Shown piece after piece: positions 33,950-43,279 of a DNA stretch of 64,000 nt. Source of the stretch: an uncultured Alistipes sp. (lineage in GTDB: Bacteria > Bacteroidota > Bacteroidia > Bacteroidales > Rikenellaceae); the NCBI GenBank assembly GCA_944321945.1, contig CALUNE010000007.1, positions 1 through 64,000 on the forward strand. Direction: 5' to 3'. The position numbers and the translations under genes were made by a program. The stretch's first letter is position 1. Each line of letters begins with the position of its first letter. Below the pieces are notes generated by a model. It was not told the origin of the DNA. It made no database searches and saw only the letters and a list, made by a program, of their open reading frames with translations.

Positions 33950-35938
33950 ATGCTATTTCTCTACACGCTGTTGTTTCTGGTGCTGGTCGTGGCGGCGATC
34001 TTCATGACACCGCTGCGGGCCAAGGTCTGGACGGCTCTCGCACTGACGGGCGCCGGAGCGCTGTGGGCCACGGTCCGCGCCGTCGGGGTGCTGGCCGGCG
34101 CCACCCCGCAGACCCTGTGGACGATCCCCGGAACGCTCTTCGGAGGCGACACGGGATCGCTCGATCCGCTCTCGGCGCTCTTCGTCGTGCTGATTGCGAT
34201 CGGTTCCGTCGCCTCGATCCTCTACTCGCGCGGCTATCTGGCCCACACGCTCGCCGAAAAATCCCCGGCCCACGTCTCGCTGCATTACACCTCGCTCACG
34301 GTGATGGCCTACGCCATGCTGGGCGTCGTCTGCTCCGACGGCGGGCTCTCGTTCCTCTTCTTCTGGGAGCTGATGACCGTGGCGTCGTTCCTGCTGATCC
34401 TCTACGACGCCCAACGCCGCGAGGTGAGCCGCGCCGCACTGGCCTATCTGATCATGATGCACATCGGTTTCGTGCTGCTGGTCGTGGGATTCGTCCGCCT
34501 GGACGCCGTCTGCGGAAGCGCCTCGTTCGACGCCCTGGGTACCTACTTCCAGACCCATTCGCCGCTGCCGCTCTTCGTGGTCTTTCTGGCGGGCTTCGGC
34601 ATGAAGGCCGGTCTGTTCCCCATGCACGTCTGGCTCCCGGAGGCCCATCCGGCAGCTCCGTCGCATGTCTCGGCGCTGATGTCGGGCGTGATGATCAAAA
34701 CGGGCATCTACGGCATCCTGCGCACGACGGCCGCACTGGGCGATCTGCCCGCACTGCGTACCGCAGGGGCGATTCTCCTCGCGGCGGGCATCGTCACCGG
34801 ACTCTGGGGCGTGATCCTGGCCGCCCTGCAGAACGACGTCAAGCGCATCCTGGCCTACTCCTCGATCGAAAACATCGGCATCATCCTGCTGGCCCTGGGC
34901 GTCGCGGCGCTGGGCAAGGCCCAGGGCAACGAACTGGTGGCCCTGTGCGGCATCGTCGGGGCACTGCTCCACACGCTCAACCACTCGTTCTTCAAGTCGC
35001 TGCTCTTCTTCGGCGCCGGCAACATCCTCTCGCAGACCCACACCACGTCGCTCGACCAGCTGGGCGGACTGGCAAAGCACATGCCCCTCACGGCCATGCT
35101 CTTCCTGACGGCCACGGCCGCCATCTGCGCCCTGCCGCCGCTGAACGGCTTCATATCGGAGCTGCTCGTCTATCTGGGGCTCCTCGACGGTATCGCCTCG
35201 GGCAGCAACATCCTCCCCTCGGCCGCCGCCCTGGCCTCGCTGGCGCTGATCGGCGGCGTGGCCGTACTGGCCTTCACGAAACTCTACGGCACGGTCTTCC
35301 TCGGCTCACCCCGCTCGCACGAGGTCGCCGAATCGACCGAAGTCGACAACCTGCGTCTGGCCGCCATGGCCCTGCCGCTGGCCGGCATCCTCTTCGTGGG
35401 GCTCTTCCCGCGGGCGGCCGTAGGGTGCGTGACGCGCGCCGCGGACTTCTTCCTGCACACGCCGTCGGATGCCGCCGGATGGCTGCTCTCGCCGACGCTC
35501 GCCTCGGCCGGACGCATCGCCTGGCTGCTGATCATCGTCGTGGCCCTGCTGCTGTGGCTCCGCCACCGCACGTTGCGCGGCCGCAACGTGGTCGAAGGCC
35601 CCACGTGGGGCTGCGGCTTCACCGCCACGAACATCCGCATGCAGTATACGGGCGAATCCTTCTCCGAGGGGCTGCAGTCGATCGCCACGTCGCTCACTCA
35701 GGAGAGCGGCGAGGGCTCCCCCGTGGGCAAGGGCGAGATCTTCCCCGACGCCCACCGCTTCGACATCGGCCACCGCGACCGCATCGGACGCCTCTTCTCG
35801 GCGTGGTGGGTCGAACTGCTGCGGCTGATCAACCAGCGCGTCATGCGCCTGCGAACGGGCAAGATCAACCACTATGTCCTCTTCGCCCTGGCCTTCCTCG
35901 TACTGGTCTTCCTGTTGTCCATCCTCAACGTGATCTGA
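33950..35938 (+). CDS. HyfB-like antiporter-type subunit of a hydrogenase-related complex
   Basis: 662 residues, about 15 membrane segments, related to NuoL/MrpA and hydrogenase-4 component B. Residues linked to proton transfer are kept: Glu140 in FFWELM, Lys219 in GFGMKAGLFPMHVWLPEAHPAAPS, and Lys349 in NHSFFKSLLFF. The C-terminal part (GPTWGCGFTATNIRMQYTGESFSEGL) is typical of HyfB. It should form one ion-translocating module of the membrane arm. First gene of a five-gene cluster with 4-nt gaps or overlaps. Confidence 0.92.
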   Translation: MLFLYTLLFLVLVVAAIFMTPLRAKVWTALALTGAGALWATVRAVGVLAGATPQTLWTIPGTLFGGDTGSLDPLSALFVVLIAIGSVASILYSRGYLAHTLAEKSPAHVSLHYTSLTVMAYAMLGVVCSDGGLSFLFFWELMTVASFLLILYDAQRREVSRAALAYLIMMHIGFVLLVVGFVRLDAVCGSASFDALGTYFQTHSPLPLFVVFLAGFGMKAGLFPMHVWLPEAHPAAPSHVSALMSGVMIKTGIYGILRTTAALGDLPALRTAGAILLAAGIVTGLWGVILAALQNDVKRILAYSSIENIGIILLALGVAALGKAQGNELVALCGIVGALLHTLNHSFFKSLLFFGAGNILSQTHTTSLDQLGGLAKHMPLTAMLFLTATAAICALPPLNGFISELLVYLGLLDGIASGSNILPSAAALASLALIGGVAVLAFTKLYGTVFLGSPRSHEVAESTEVDNLRLAAMALPLAGILFVGLFPRAAVGCVTRAADFFLHTPSDAAGWLLSPTLASAGRIAWLLIIVVALLLWLRHRTLRGRNVVEGPTWGCGFTATNIRMQYTGESFSEGLQSIATSLTQESGEGSPVGKGEIFPDAHRFDIGHRDRIGRLFSAWWVELLRLINQRVMRLRTGKINHYVLFALAFLVLVFLLSILNVI

Positions 35939-35942
35939 TCCC

Positions 35943-36857
35943 ATGGCACTGCTCAATACACTCCTGCTTCTGGCTGCGGCCCTCTGCATTCCGGGGCTGA
36001 TCAACCGCACGCGGGCCCGGCTGGCCGGCCGCAAGGGCATCCGCTTCGCCCAGCACCTCTACGACGTACGCCTGCTGCTGCGCAAGGGCGCCGTCTACTC
36101 GACGACCACCACGGCGCTGTTCCGCACGGCTCCGTCGGTCATCCTCGGCACGTCACTCGTGGCACTGCTCTTCATTCCGGCGGGCGATCTGCCGGCCCTC
36201 GTCTCGTTCGACGGCGACGTGGTGGCCTTCGCCTATCTGCTAGCCCTGGGACGCGGCGCCCTGATCCTCGCCGCCATGGACACCGGCAGTTCGTTCGAAG
36301 GGATGGGCGCCAGCCGTGAGGCCCTCTACGGCGCACTGGTCGAACCGGCCCTGATGCTCACCTTCGGCACGCTGGCCCTGCTCTCGGGCCACACCTCCTT
36401 CGCCGCACTCTTCGACGCCGGGGCGGGCGACGACGCCAAACTCATCATCGTCCTGCTGCTGGCGGCCTACGTGCTGACGAAGATCGTCTTCACGGAAAGC
36501 GGCCGCGTGCCGGTCGACGACCCCCGCACACACCTCGAACTGACGATGATCCACGAGGTGATGTGTCTCGACTACTGTGGCGTCGACCTGGCCTACATCA
36601 AGATCGCGACGTGGCTCAAGAGCGCCGCGCTGTCGATGCTGGCGGCCGATGCCGTGGCGGCGGCCGTCTGCCAGCGGTGGTGGTTCGCCGCACCGCTGGC
36701 CGTGCTGCTCACGGGACTCTCGGTCGGCATCGTCGAATCGACCCAGGCCCGCAACAAGCTCGTCCGCAACACCACCTTCATCCTCACCATCACGGCACTG
36801 GCCGCCCTGGTCTTCTTCACGGGCTACCTGCTGCAACTTAACATCGGTATCCAATGA
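35943..36857 (+). CDS. HyfC/NuoH-like membrane subunit
   Basis: 304 residues, about eight membrane segments. FEGMGASREALYGALVEPAL and FTESGRVPVDDPRTHLELTMIHEVM are the NuoH/HycD/HyfC motifs, with the conserved Glu and Asp residues present. In complex I and group 4 hydrogenases this subunit links the redox module to the pumping arm. It starts 4 nt after the HyfB-like gene and its stop overlaps the next start (ATGA). Confidence 0.92.
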   Translation: MALLNTLLLLAAALCIPGLINRTRARLAGRKGIRFAQHLYDVRLLLRKGAVYSTTTTALFRTAPSVILGTSLVALLFIPAGDLPALVSFDGDVVAFAYLLALGRGALILAAMDTGSSFEGMGASREALYGALVEPALMLTFGTLALLSGHTSFAALFDAGAGDDAKLIIVLLLAAYVLTKIVFTESGRVPVDDPRTHLELTMIHEVMCLDYCGVDLAYIKIATWLKSAALSMLAADAVAAAVCQRWWFAAPLAVLLTGLSVGIVESTQARNKLVRNTTFILTITALAALVFFTGYLLQLNIGIQ

Positions 36858-37483
36858 TTCTGCCGCTGATTCTGCTCTATGTCGTGACGCTCGTCTATCT
36901 GTCGATCACCGAGCGTTTCCGCAACTTCGCCTCGCTGATCGGGCTGCAGGGGTGGCTGCTCTTCGGCATCGCCCTGGTGCGGCTGCACGCCGCCAACCCC
37001 GCCGAGCTGGCCTTCGTGGCCCTCGAAACCCTCCTGTTCAAGGGCATTCTGGTTCCGTGGCTGCTCTTCGCCGTGATCCGCCGCACGCGCATCAACCGCG
37101 TCCGGCGATCGGGGTCGTCGCAGTCGGGATCGCTGCTGCTGTCGCTCGTGGCCCTGGCCGTAAGCGCCTCGCTCACCTACTACATCGCCGACTCGACGAT
37201 CGACCTGATCTTCTTCGGCGTGGCCCTCTACTCGCTGCTGAGCGGACTGATCCTCATCGTGATGCGGCAGCGGATCTTCTCCCACATGATCGGCTTTCTG
37301 GTCATCGAGAACGGCGTGTTCCTCTTCTCGACGGCCATCGGCGTGGAGATGCCCCTGCTGATCAACTTCGCCATCCTGCTCGACATCCTCATTTCGGTGC
37401 TGATGCTGGGCATCTTCTTCACCAAAATCGACGACAAGCTCCACGCCGACGACGCCGATTCACTGACCAACGTAAAGGACTGA
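36854..37483 (+). CDS. HyfE-like membrane subunit (NuoK-related)
   Basis: 209 residues with about six or seven membrane segments. The part FFGVALYSLLSGLILIVMRQRIFSHMIGFLVIENGVFLFS corresponds to the NuoK/HyfE helices, with the acidic Glu in the VIENG helix retained. It belongs to the proton-path half-channel region of the complex. It is translationally coupled to the HyfC-like gene by a 4-nt overlap. Confidence 0.9.
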   Translation: MILPLILLYVVTLVYLSITERFRNFASLIGLQGWLLFGIALVRLHAANPAELAFVALETLLFKGILVPWLLFAVIRRTRINRVRRSGSSQSGSLLLSLVALAVSASLTYYIADSTIDLIFFGVALYSLLSGLILIVMRQRIFSHMIGFLVIENGVFLFSTAIGVEMPLLINFAILLDILISVLMLGIFFTKIDDKLHADDADSLTNVKD

Positions 37484-37487
37484 CGCC

Positions 37488-38888
37488 ATGATCGCCTACC
37501 TCATCGCAAGCATTCTGATCGCTTCGGCGGCCTTTCTCGTACGCCGCGAACGGCAGCTCTTCCTCACGGGCGTACTCTTCTACGCCGTGCAGGCGGCCTT
37601 CGCCTGTGTCATCCTCTTCGGCGGGCTCTACGGGCAGGAATCGACCGCCTGGTTCCGGTTCGATGCGCCGGGAACGCTCTTCTACGTGCTGCTGTGCGTG
37701 GTCTCGGCCTTCGCCTACTTCCACTCCGAGGCCTATCTGCGCGACAACGACCTGCAGCAGACCCGCGCCTATTCGGGGCTCGTCATGCTGCTGACGACGG
37801 CCATCGCCGGATCGTACTTCGCAGCCAATCTGGCCGTGACGTGGATCTTCCTCGAGGCCACGACACTCTGCTCGGCCGGCATCATCTACCACCGCCGCAC
37901 GGCCCAGACGCTCGAAGCCGCCTGGAAATACGTCTTCGTCTGCTCGACGGGCATCGCCATGGCCTACCTGGGCATCCTGCTGCTGGCCGCCGCCACCGAC
38001 TGCGAGTCGCTCGACTACCTGGCCGTGGCCGAAGCCGCCCCGCGCGGCAACGCCCTCTATCTGAAGATCGCCTTCCTGCTGATCCTCTGCGGCTACAGCT
38101 GCAAGGTGGAGCTCTTCCCGCTGCATACGGTAGGCATCGACGCCAACTTCGCGGCTCCGTCGCCCGCCTCGGCACTGATCTCCACCGGACTGGTCAACGC
38201 CGGCTTCCTGGCCATCTTCCGCGTCTACCGGATGCTGGCCCCGACGGAGATTTTCGCCTGGGTGCGCTCGGTGCTGCTGATCGTCGGGGTGCTGTCGCTC
38301 GTCATCGGCGCGCTGTTCCTGCGCCGCACGAACAACTACAAGCGCTTCCTCTCCTACTCGACCGTCGAGAACATGGGCATCGCCGCCATCGGTCTGGGAG
38401 TGGGCGGCATCGGAGCCTGGGCCGCCGTGTTCCACGTCGTCTGCCACACCTTCATCAAGAGCAGCCTCTTCCTGCAGATGGCCGTCGTGCGACAGGTCTA
38501 CAACGGCTACCGCATCAACCGCATCGGCGACTACATCCACATCAACCGCGTCGGAGCCGTCGGCCTGCTCGCGGGCATGGTCGTTCTGGTGGCCTTCCCG
38601 CCCTCGCCGCTCTTCCTCTCGGAGCTGATGATCCTGCGCGAAACGATCGCCGGCGGACGCTGGTGGCTCGTCGCCGGGATGCTGCTCCTGCTCTGCATCG
38701 TCATCTACTCGTTCTGCTCGCGCATGATCCGCCTCTGCTACCAGCCCAACCAGGACGAACTCCACCCCTCGAAGGTCGATCGGGCACTGTCGTGGTCGGC
38801 CCTCTCGCTGCTGGTCGTGGCCATGGTGCTTGGGCTCTGGCAGCCGGAGCTGCTGCGTGAACTGATCGATCAAATCGCCTTGTCATGA
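37488..38888 (+). CDS. HyfF-like antiporter-type subunit (NuoL/M/N fold)
   Basis: 466 residues, about 13 membrane segments, a second proton-channel subunit. Glu123 in TWIFLEATT, Lys206 in GYSCKVELFPLH and Lys324 in HTFIKSSLF match the essential Glu/Lys positions of NuoM/NuoN. LSYSTVENMGIAAIGLGVGG and FPPSPLFLSELMIL are family-typical. Together with the HyfB-like subunit it gives the complex two candidate pumping modules. It is 4 nt after the HyfE-like gene and overlaps the large subunit by 4 nt. Confidence 0.92.
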   Translation: MIAYLIASILIASAAFLVRRERQLFLTGVLFYAVQAAFACVILFGGLYGQESTAWFRFDAPGTLFYVLLCVVSAFAYFHSEAYLRDNDLQQTRAYSGLVMLLTTAIAGSYFAANLAVTWIFLEATTLCSAGIIYHRRTAQTLEAAWKYVFVCSTGIAMAYLGILLLAAATDCESLDYLAVAEAAPRGNALYLKIAFLLILCGYSCKVELFPLHTVGIDANFAAPSPASALISTGLVNAGFLAIFRVYRMLAPTEIFAWVRSVLLIVGVLSLVIGALFLRRTNNYKRFLSYSTVENMGIAAIGLGVGGIGAWAAVFHVVCHTFIKSSLFLQMAVVRQVYNGYRINRIGDYIHINRVGAVGLLAGMVVLVAFPPSPLFLSELMILRETIAGGRWWLVAGMLLLLCIVIYSFCSRMIRLCYQPNQDELHPSKVDRALSWSALSLLVVAMVLGLWQPELLRELIDQIALS

Positions 38889-40414
38889 ACTATCTCGTAA
38901 CCGACAATACAGCGGGCGCCGTGCGCCTGGAGGAGATCCCCGAAATCTCCTACGCCTCGTTCTACGAACTGATGCGCACGTGGCTGGCGGACGAACGCTA
39001 CCACGTGGGCCACTATTTCGCCCTGCCGTCCGACGACCGCATGCGCTTCTACGCCCTGGTGCTGGACGACGCCGAAGGGCGCGTGCTGGTCACCTCCCAC
39101 GCCACGGGCTACTACGACGACACGGCCCTGCCGTCGCTCACGGCCCTGCATCCGCAGATGCACCCCTTCGAGCGCGACATCACCGAACGCTACGGCATCC
39201 GCTTCGACGGACAGCCCTGGCCCAAGCCGCTGCGCTTCCCCTTCGACCGCTACGACCGTCAGAGCACGATCGAGAACTACCCCTTCTACACGATGGCCGG
39301 ACGTACGCTGCACGAGGTCAACGTGGGACCGATCCACGCCGGAATCATCGAGCCGGGAGCCTTCCGCTTCATCTGCAACGGCGAGCAGGTGCTCCATCTC
39401 GAGATCGCCCTGGGCTATCAGCACCGCGGGGTGGAGGCGGCCTTCCAGACGACGGACAACCGGCTGAGGCAGAACTGTCTGGCCGAAACCGTCGCGGGCG
39501 ACAGCGCCGTAGCCCACGCCACGGCCTTCGCCGAAGCGATCGAGAAGCTCACCGACCGCGAACGCCCCGCACAGCTCGACCGTGAACGGGCCGTAGCCCT
39601 CGAACTGGAACGCATGGCCATGCAGATCGCCGATACGGGCGCCCTGTCGATGGACACGGGCTACCAACTGGGACAGGTGGCCTGCGAGGCACTGCGCACG
39701 ATGACGATCAACACCACGCAGGCATGGTGCGGCAACCGCTTCGGCAAGGGGCTGATCCGCCCCCACGGCACGGACCATCCGCTGACACCGGCCAAGTCGG
39801 AGATGATCCGCACGAACGTCGCCCGGATCGCCCGGCGTTACGACGAGGTGCGTCGCGATATCGAATCGTCACCCTCGCTGCTGGCCCGCTTCGAACAGTG
39901 CGGCGTGGTGCCGCGCGAGGAGATGCGGCGGATCGGGGGCGTCGGTCAGGCGGCCCGCGCCAGCGGACTGGCGCGCGACATCCGCACGACACATCCCTGG
40001 GGCTCGTACGGCAAGTGTCTGCACCACACGCCGGTCGTCGAACAGGCGGGCGACGTGATGGCCCGCCTCGAGGTGCGCTGCCGCGAGGTGCTGCAGTCGG
40101 CCCGCTACATCGACCATCTGTTGGAGATCTACGAACGGAAATACGGCGCGGTGGAGAATCCGTGCGACGAGCCCGACTACACGACCTCGCTCACACCGTC
40201 GTCGCTCTCGTTCGGCCTGGTCGAGGGGTGGCGCGGCGAGACGTGCCACGTGGTGGTGACCGATGCCGACGGACGCATCGAGGCGTGTCGCATCAAGGAT
40301 CCGAGCCTGCACAACTGGCTGGCGCTGGCGCTGGCCGTGCGCGGCGAGGGGATCTCCGACTTCCCGATCTGCAACAAGAGCTTCAACCTTTCGTACTGCG
40401 GCCACGACCTCTGA
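38885..40414 (+). CDS. NiFe-less large subunit (HyfG/NuoCD-like) of an Ehr-type complex
   Basis: 509 residues. Residues 1 to about 130 resemble the NuoC domain (ALHPQMHPFERDITERYGIRFDGQPWPKPLRFP). The rest is the large-subunit (NuoD/HycE) domain (LGYQHRGVEAAFQ). The first NiFe motif (RxCGxC in hydrogenases) is replaced at about 195-207 by RQNCLAETVAG, with no Cys pair. The second (DPCxxC) is replaced at the C-terminus by SFNLSYCGHDL, where the ligand positions read Ser and Gly. The protein therefore cannot bind a NiFe centre. This matches the energy-converting hydrogenase-related (Ehr) group. A terminator follows 20 nt later. Confidence 0.85.
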   Translation: MNYLVTDNTAGAVRLEEIPEISYASFYELMRTWLADERYHVGHYFALPSDDRMRFYALVLDDAEGRVLVTSHATGYYDDTALPSLTALHPQMHPFERDITERYGIRFDGQPWPKPLRFPFDRYDRQSTIENYPFYTMAGRTLHEVNVGPIHAGIIEPGAFRFICNGEQVLHLEIALGYQHRGVEAAFQTTDNRLRQNCLAETVAGDSAVAHATAFAEAIEKLTDRERPAQLDRERAVALELERMAMQIADTGALSMDTGYQLGQVACEALRTMTINTTQAWCGNRFGKGLIRPHGTDHPLTPAKSEMIRTNVARIARRYDEVRRDIESSPSLLARFEQCGVVPREEMRRIGGVGQAARASGLARDIRTTHPWGSYGKCLHHTPVVEQAGDVMARLEVRCREVLQSARYIDHLLEIYERKYGAVENPCDEPDYTTSLTPSSLSFGLVEGWRGETCHVVVTDADGRIEACRIKDPSLHNWLALALAVRGEGISDFPICNKSFNLSYCGHDL

Positions 40415-40434
40415 AAAGCCGTCGGCCACGACGC

Positions 40435-40467
40435 AAAAGCCTCCGCCCGAAACGGCGGGGGCTTTTT
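40435..40467 (+). terminator. Terminator closing the hydrogenase-related cluster
   Basis: A 13-bp stem (AAAAGCCTCCGCC/GGCGGGGGCTTTT, one G-U) followed by T5. Confidence 0.85.
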
Positions 40468-40635
40468 GTTCGTCGGCTCCGCAACAGGGTCCCGGAGGGT
40501 GCGGTAAGGGGTTGACAGAGGCCTGCGAAAGGCCGGAACGACAAAAAATCCCTGTTTTCCGCAAAAAAATCCCCGCCCCGAAACACAAAAACAACGAACT
40601 TTGCCGTCGTAAAACCGAAACGAAAACCGCGAATC

Positions 40636-41751
40636 ATGAAACTGCCTCAACAGATGCTTGTCCTCGGCGCGGCACTGTTCGCCCTGACCGGAACGACGGC
40701 CTGCGGATCGGACTCCGAAACGCCGAATCCCGACCACGGAGACGGCTCGTCGCAGGAGCAGATCCATACCGTCACCGTTGCCCGGGACGGTTCGGGCGAC
40801 TACACGTCGCTCCAGGAGGCCTTCGACGCCCTGCCCGTCGACGGCAAACCCCACATCGTCCGCCTGCGCCCGGGAACCTATTATGAAAAGGTCTCGCTGA
40901 CGTCGAAACACCCCCACGTCACGCTCATCGGCGACGATGCCGCCACCTGCATCGTCACCTACGACGACTATGCGGGCCACGACGACGGCCAGGGCGGCAC
41001 GCTCGGCACATGGCAGAGCCAGACGCTGCTGATCGATGCCGACGACTTCACGGCCTGCGGCGTCACCATCGCCAACAGCTATGTCAACAGCAAGGCCAAT
41101 GCCGCCCTCAACAAGGATACGCAGGCCGTCGCCGTGCGGGTTGAGAGCGACCGCGCGGCCTTCTACAACTGCCGCATCACGGGCTATCAGGACACCCTCT
41201 TCGGCCGCGGCACGGGGCGCGTCTACCTGCGCGACTGCTACGTCGAGGGCAACGTCGACTTCATTTTCGGCTCGTCGACGATCCTGCTGGACCGCTGCAC
41301 GCTCCACGTCAACCGCAACAACAGCGTGCTGACCGCCCCCTCGACCCCGGAGGATCACCGTTTCGGCATCGTCTGCCTCGACTGCACGATCACCTGTCCG
41401 GCGACGGGCGAAGTGGACTTCGACGGGTCGAAATTCTCGTACTTTCACCTGGGACGTCCGTGGCAGAATGCGCCGCGTGCGGTCTTCGTGCGCTGCGAGG
41501 AGCCGGCAGCCCTGCGGGCCGAAGGCTGGACCACGATGTCAGCTTCGCCGGCCCTCTTCGCCGAATACCGGTGTACGGGCGAAGGTGCGGCAGCCGACCG
41601 TCTCGCTCAACGGGCCAACGGAGGCCGTCAGCTCTCCGACGAGGAGGCCGCCGAATATACCGCAGCAACGATCTTCGCCCGGGAAGCGGCTCCGGAGAAC
41701 GGCTCCGACTGGCTCCCGGCCGAGGCCTTCACCGACCCCGCCGGTCGATAA
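40636..41751 (+). CDS. Pectinesterase, lipoprotein (carbohydrate esterase family 8-like)
   Basis: 371 residues. Lipoprotein signal ending LTGTTAC (Cys23), then a Gly/Ser/Asp-rich linker. The right-handed beta-helix domain has VAVRVESDRAAFYNCRITGYQDTLF (Gln and Asp of the active site), CYVEGNVDFIFGSSTI (second catalytic Asp) and YFHLGRPWQNAPRAVF (Arg and Trp). It removes methyl esters from homogalacturonan, so it should work at the cell surface or in the periplasm in plant-pectin use. It lies alone, flanked by strong terminators on both sides, and splits the hydrogenase-related genes. No pectate lyase or SusCD genes are nearby. Confidence 0.92.
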   Translation: MKLPQQMLVLGAALFALTGTTACGSDSETPNPDHGDGSSQEQIHTVTVARDGSGDYTSLQEAFDALPVDGKPHIVRLRPGTYYEKVSLTSKHPHVTLIGDDAATCIVTYDDYAGHDDGQGGTLGTWQSQTLLIDADDFTACGVTIANSYVNSKANAALNKDTQAVAVRVESDRAAFYNCRITGYQDTLFGRGTGRVYLRDCYVEGNVDFIFGSSTILLDRCTLHVNRNNSVLTAPSTPEDHRFGIVCLDCTITCPATGEVDFDGSKFSYFHLGRPWQNAPRAVFVRCEEPAALRAEGWTTMSASPALFAEYRCTGEGAAADRLAQRANGGRQLSDEEAAEYTAATIFAREAAPENGSDWLPAEAFTDPAGR

Positions 41752-41829
41752 TCCGCACGAAAGAAGGCAGCCCGCCCGCTTTCACCCACCTCTTCCAAAG
41801 ATTCCCCCATCATTCATTTCCCTTTCTCC

Positions 41830-41872
41830 CGCGGACCGGAGTTCCCGATACGGAACTTCGGTCCGCGTTTTC
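41830..41872 (+). terminator. Terminator after the pectinesterase gene
   Basis: CGCGGACCG (41830-41838) pairs with CGGTCCGCG (41859-41867), with an inner AGTTCC/GGAACT stem, then T4. Confidence 0.8.
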
Positions 41873-41893
41873 GTGCAAAACCCCGAAAAGCGC

Positions 41894-41924
41894 TTGTAGG
41901 TTCCGGGGGATTTCCGTATTTTTG
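41894..41924 (+). promoter_or_regulatory. Promoter of the fused iron-sulfur subunit operon
   Basis: TTG (41894-41896), 20-nt spacer and a perfect TATTTTTG (41917-41924), 20 nt before ATG 41945. This indicates that the downstream four-gene unit is transcribed independently of the 33950-40414 cluster. Confidence 0.6.
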
Positions 41925-41944
41925 CGGGCATAAAGATTGCGACC

Positions 41945-42709
41945 ATGATTCTACCGAAAATACGGGTTCTGCGCAGCCACGGCCGTCAGGCCATCGAGGA
42001 TCTCGATGCTGTTCTGCTGACCGAGGAGTTCCGGGGACGCCCCGAACTGACCTTCACCGAAGATACCACCGAAGCCGAACACGCCCAGGCCATCTGCCCG
42101 ACGGGCGCCTTCACGGCCGATCCGCTGACGCTCGATCTGGGCCGCTGCCTCTTCTGCGGAGCGTGCGCACGGGTGGCACCGCGCAACGTGCGCTTCACGA
42201 ACGACTACCGCATCGGTTCGCCTACCCGCGAAGGGCTCGTTCTCCACGCCGGCGACACCCGCGTGGCGTTCGATCCCGAACAGGTACGGCCCGAAATCCG
42301 CCGCTGCTTCGGCCGCGCGCTCCAACTGCGCGAAGTCTCGGCCGGAGGCGACGCCTCGGTCGAAATGGAACTCAACGCCACGGGAAACGTCAACTTCGAC
42401 CTCGGGCGCTTCGGCATCGGCTTCACCGCCTCGCCTCGCCATGCCGACGGGGTGGTCGTCTCGGGCCCGATCACGGCCAACATGGCCGAGGCGCTCGAAA
42501 TCTGCTACGACGCAGTCGCCGAGCCGAAAATCCTCGTCATGTGCGGCACGGAGGCCTGCTCCGGAGGACTCTTTGCCGAGAGCCGCGCCCTGGACCGCAG
42601 TTTCCTCGATTCGCACAGGCCCGACCTCTGGCTCCCCGGAGCTCCGACCCACCCAATGATCTATATCGACGGCCTGCGGACGCTGCTGGGCCACAAAAAA
42701 CGCATCTGA
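41945..42709 (+). CDS. Fused ferredoxin + NuoB-like small subunit (HyfH-HyfI fusion), cluster ligands mostly lost
   Basis: 254 residues. The first half contains one ferredoxin-type [4Fe-4S] site: Cys51 in AICPTGAF plus Cys68, Cys71, Cys74 in CLFCGAC; the usual second set is missing. The second half (about 140-245) aligns with NuoB/HycG (GRFGIGFTASPRHADGVVVSGPITANMAEAL, AEPKILVMCGTEACSGGLF). The paired N-terminal cysteines are replaced by GNVNFD (147-152) and the PGCPP cysteine by PGAPTHP (231-237). Only Cys205 of the four N2-type ligands remains. It is probably the partner of the NiFe-less large subunit. It is 3 nt upstream of a CHR transporter gene. Confidence 0.82.
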   Translation: MILPKIRVLRSHGRQAIEDLDAVLLTEEFRGRPELTFTEDTTEAEHAQAICPTGAFTADPLTLDLGRCLFCGACARVAPRNVRFTNDYRIGSPTREGLVLHAGDTRVAFDPEQVRPEIRRCFGRALQLREVSAGGDASVEMELNATGNVNFDLGRFGIGFTASPRHADGVVVSGPITANMAEALEICYDAVAEPKILVMCGTEACSGGLFAESRALDRSFLDSHRPDLWLPGAPTHPMIYIDGLRTLLGHKKRI

Positions 42710-42712
42710 TTC

Positions 42713-43279
42713 ATGATGGAACGTCTGCATACGATCTTTCTGTCGTTCTTCAAGATCGGCCTCTTCACCTTCGGCGGCGGCTACGCCATGATCCCCCTGA
42801 TCGAACGCGAGGTGATCGACAACCGCCACTGGATCGAACAGCGGGAATTCCTCGACCTGCTGACCCTGGCCCAGTCGGTTCCGGGCCCCATTTCGCTCAA
42901 CACGTCGGTCTTCGTCGGGTACAAGATCCGCGGACTGCGGGGAGCCGCCGCAGCGCTGCTGGGCGTAGTCGTGCCGTCGTTCGTCATCATCCTCATCATC
43001 GCCCTCTTCTTCGCCGGCATCCGCCACAATCCGGTGGTCGACGCCGCCTTCAAGGGGATGCGCCCGGCCGTCGTGGCGCTGATCATCGGGCCGGTGATCT
43101 CGCTGGCGCGCGGCATGCACTGGTCGATGTTCTTCGTCATCGCCGCCGCGGCACTGGCCGTCTGGGGGCTGGGCTGGTCGCCGATCTGGGTGCTGGTGGC
43201 CGGCGCCGCTGCCGGCATCGCCTGGGAGCTGGCCGTCGCCCCGCGGATCGCCCGACACAAAAAGAATCCCGAAGCATGA
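42713..43279 (+). CDS. Chromate transporter family protein (half-size CHR), first of a pair
   Basis: 188 residues, about six membrane segments. FFKIGLFTFGGGYAMIPLIEREVI and LTLAQSVPGPISLNTSVFVGYKI are the CHR-domain motifs. Short-chain CHR proteins occur as adjacent pairs that together replace one full-length ChrA. The classical function is chromate efflux, but in gut anaerobes the true substrate is uncertain. It starts 3 nt after the fused iron-sulfur subunit and overlaps the next gene by 4 nt. Confidence 0.9.
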   Translation: MMERLHTIFLSFFKIGLFTFGGGYAMIPLIEREVIDNRHWIEQREFLDLLTLAQSVPGPISLNTSVFVGYKIRGLRGAAAALLGVVVPSFVIILIIALFFAGIRHNPVVDAAFKGMRPAVVALIIGPVISLARGMHWSMFFVIAAAALAVWGLGWSPIWVLVAGAAAGIAWELAVAPRIARHKKNPEA

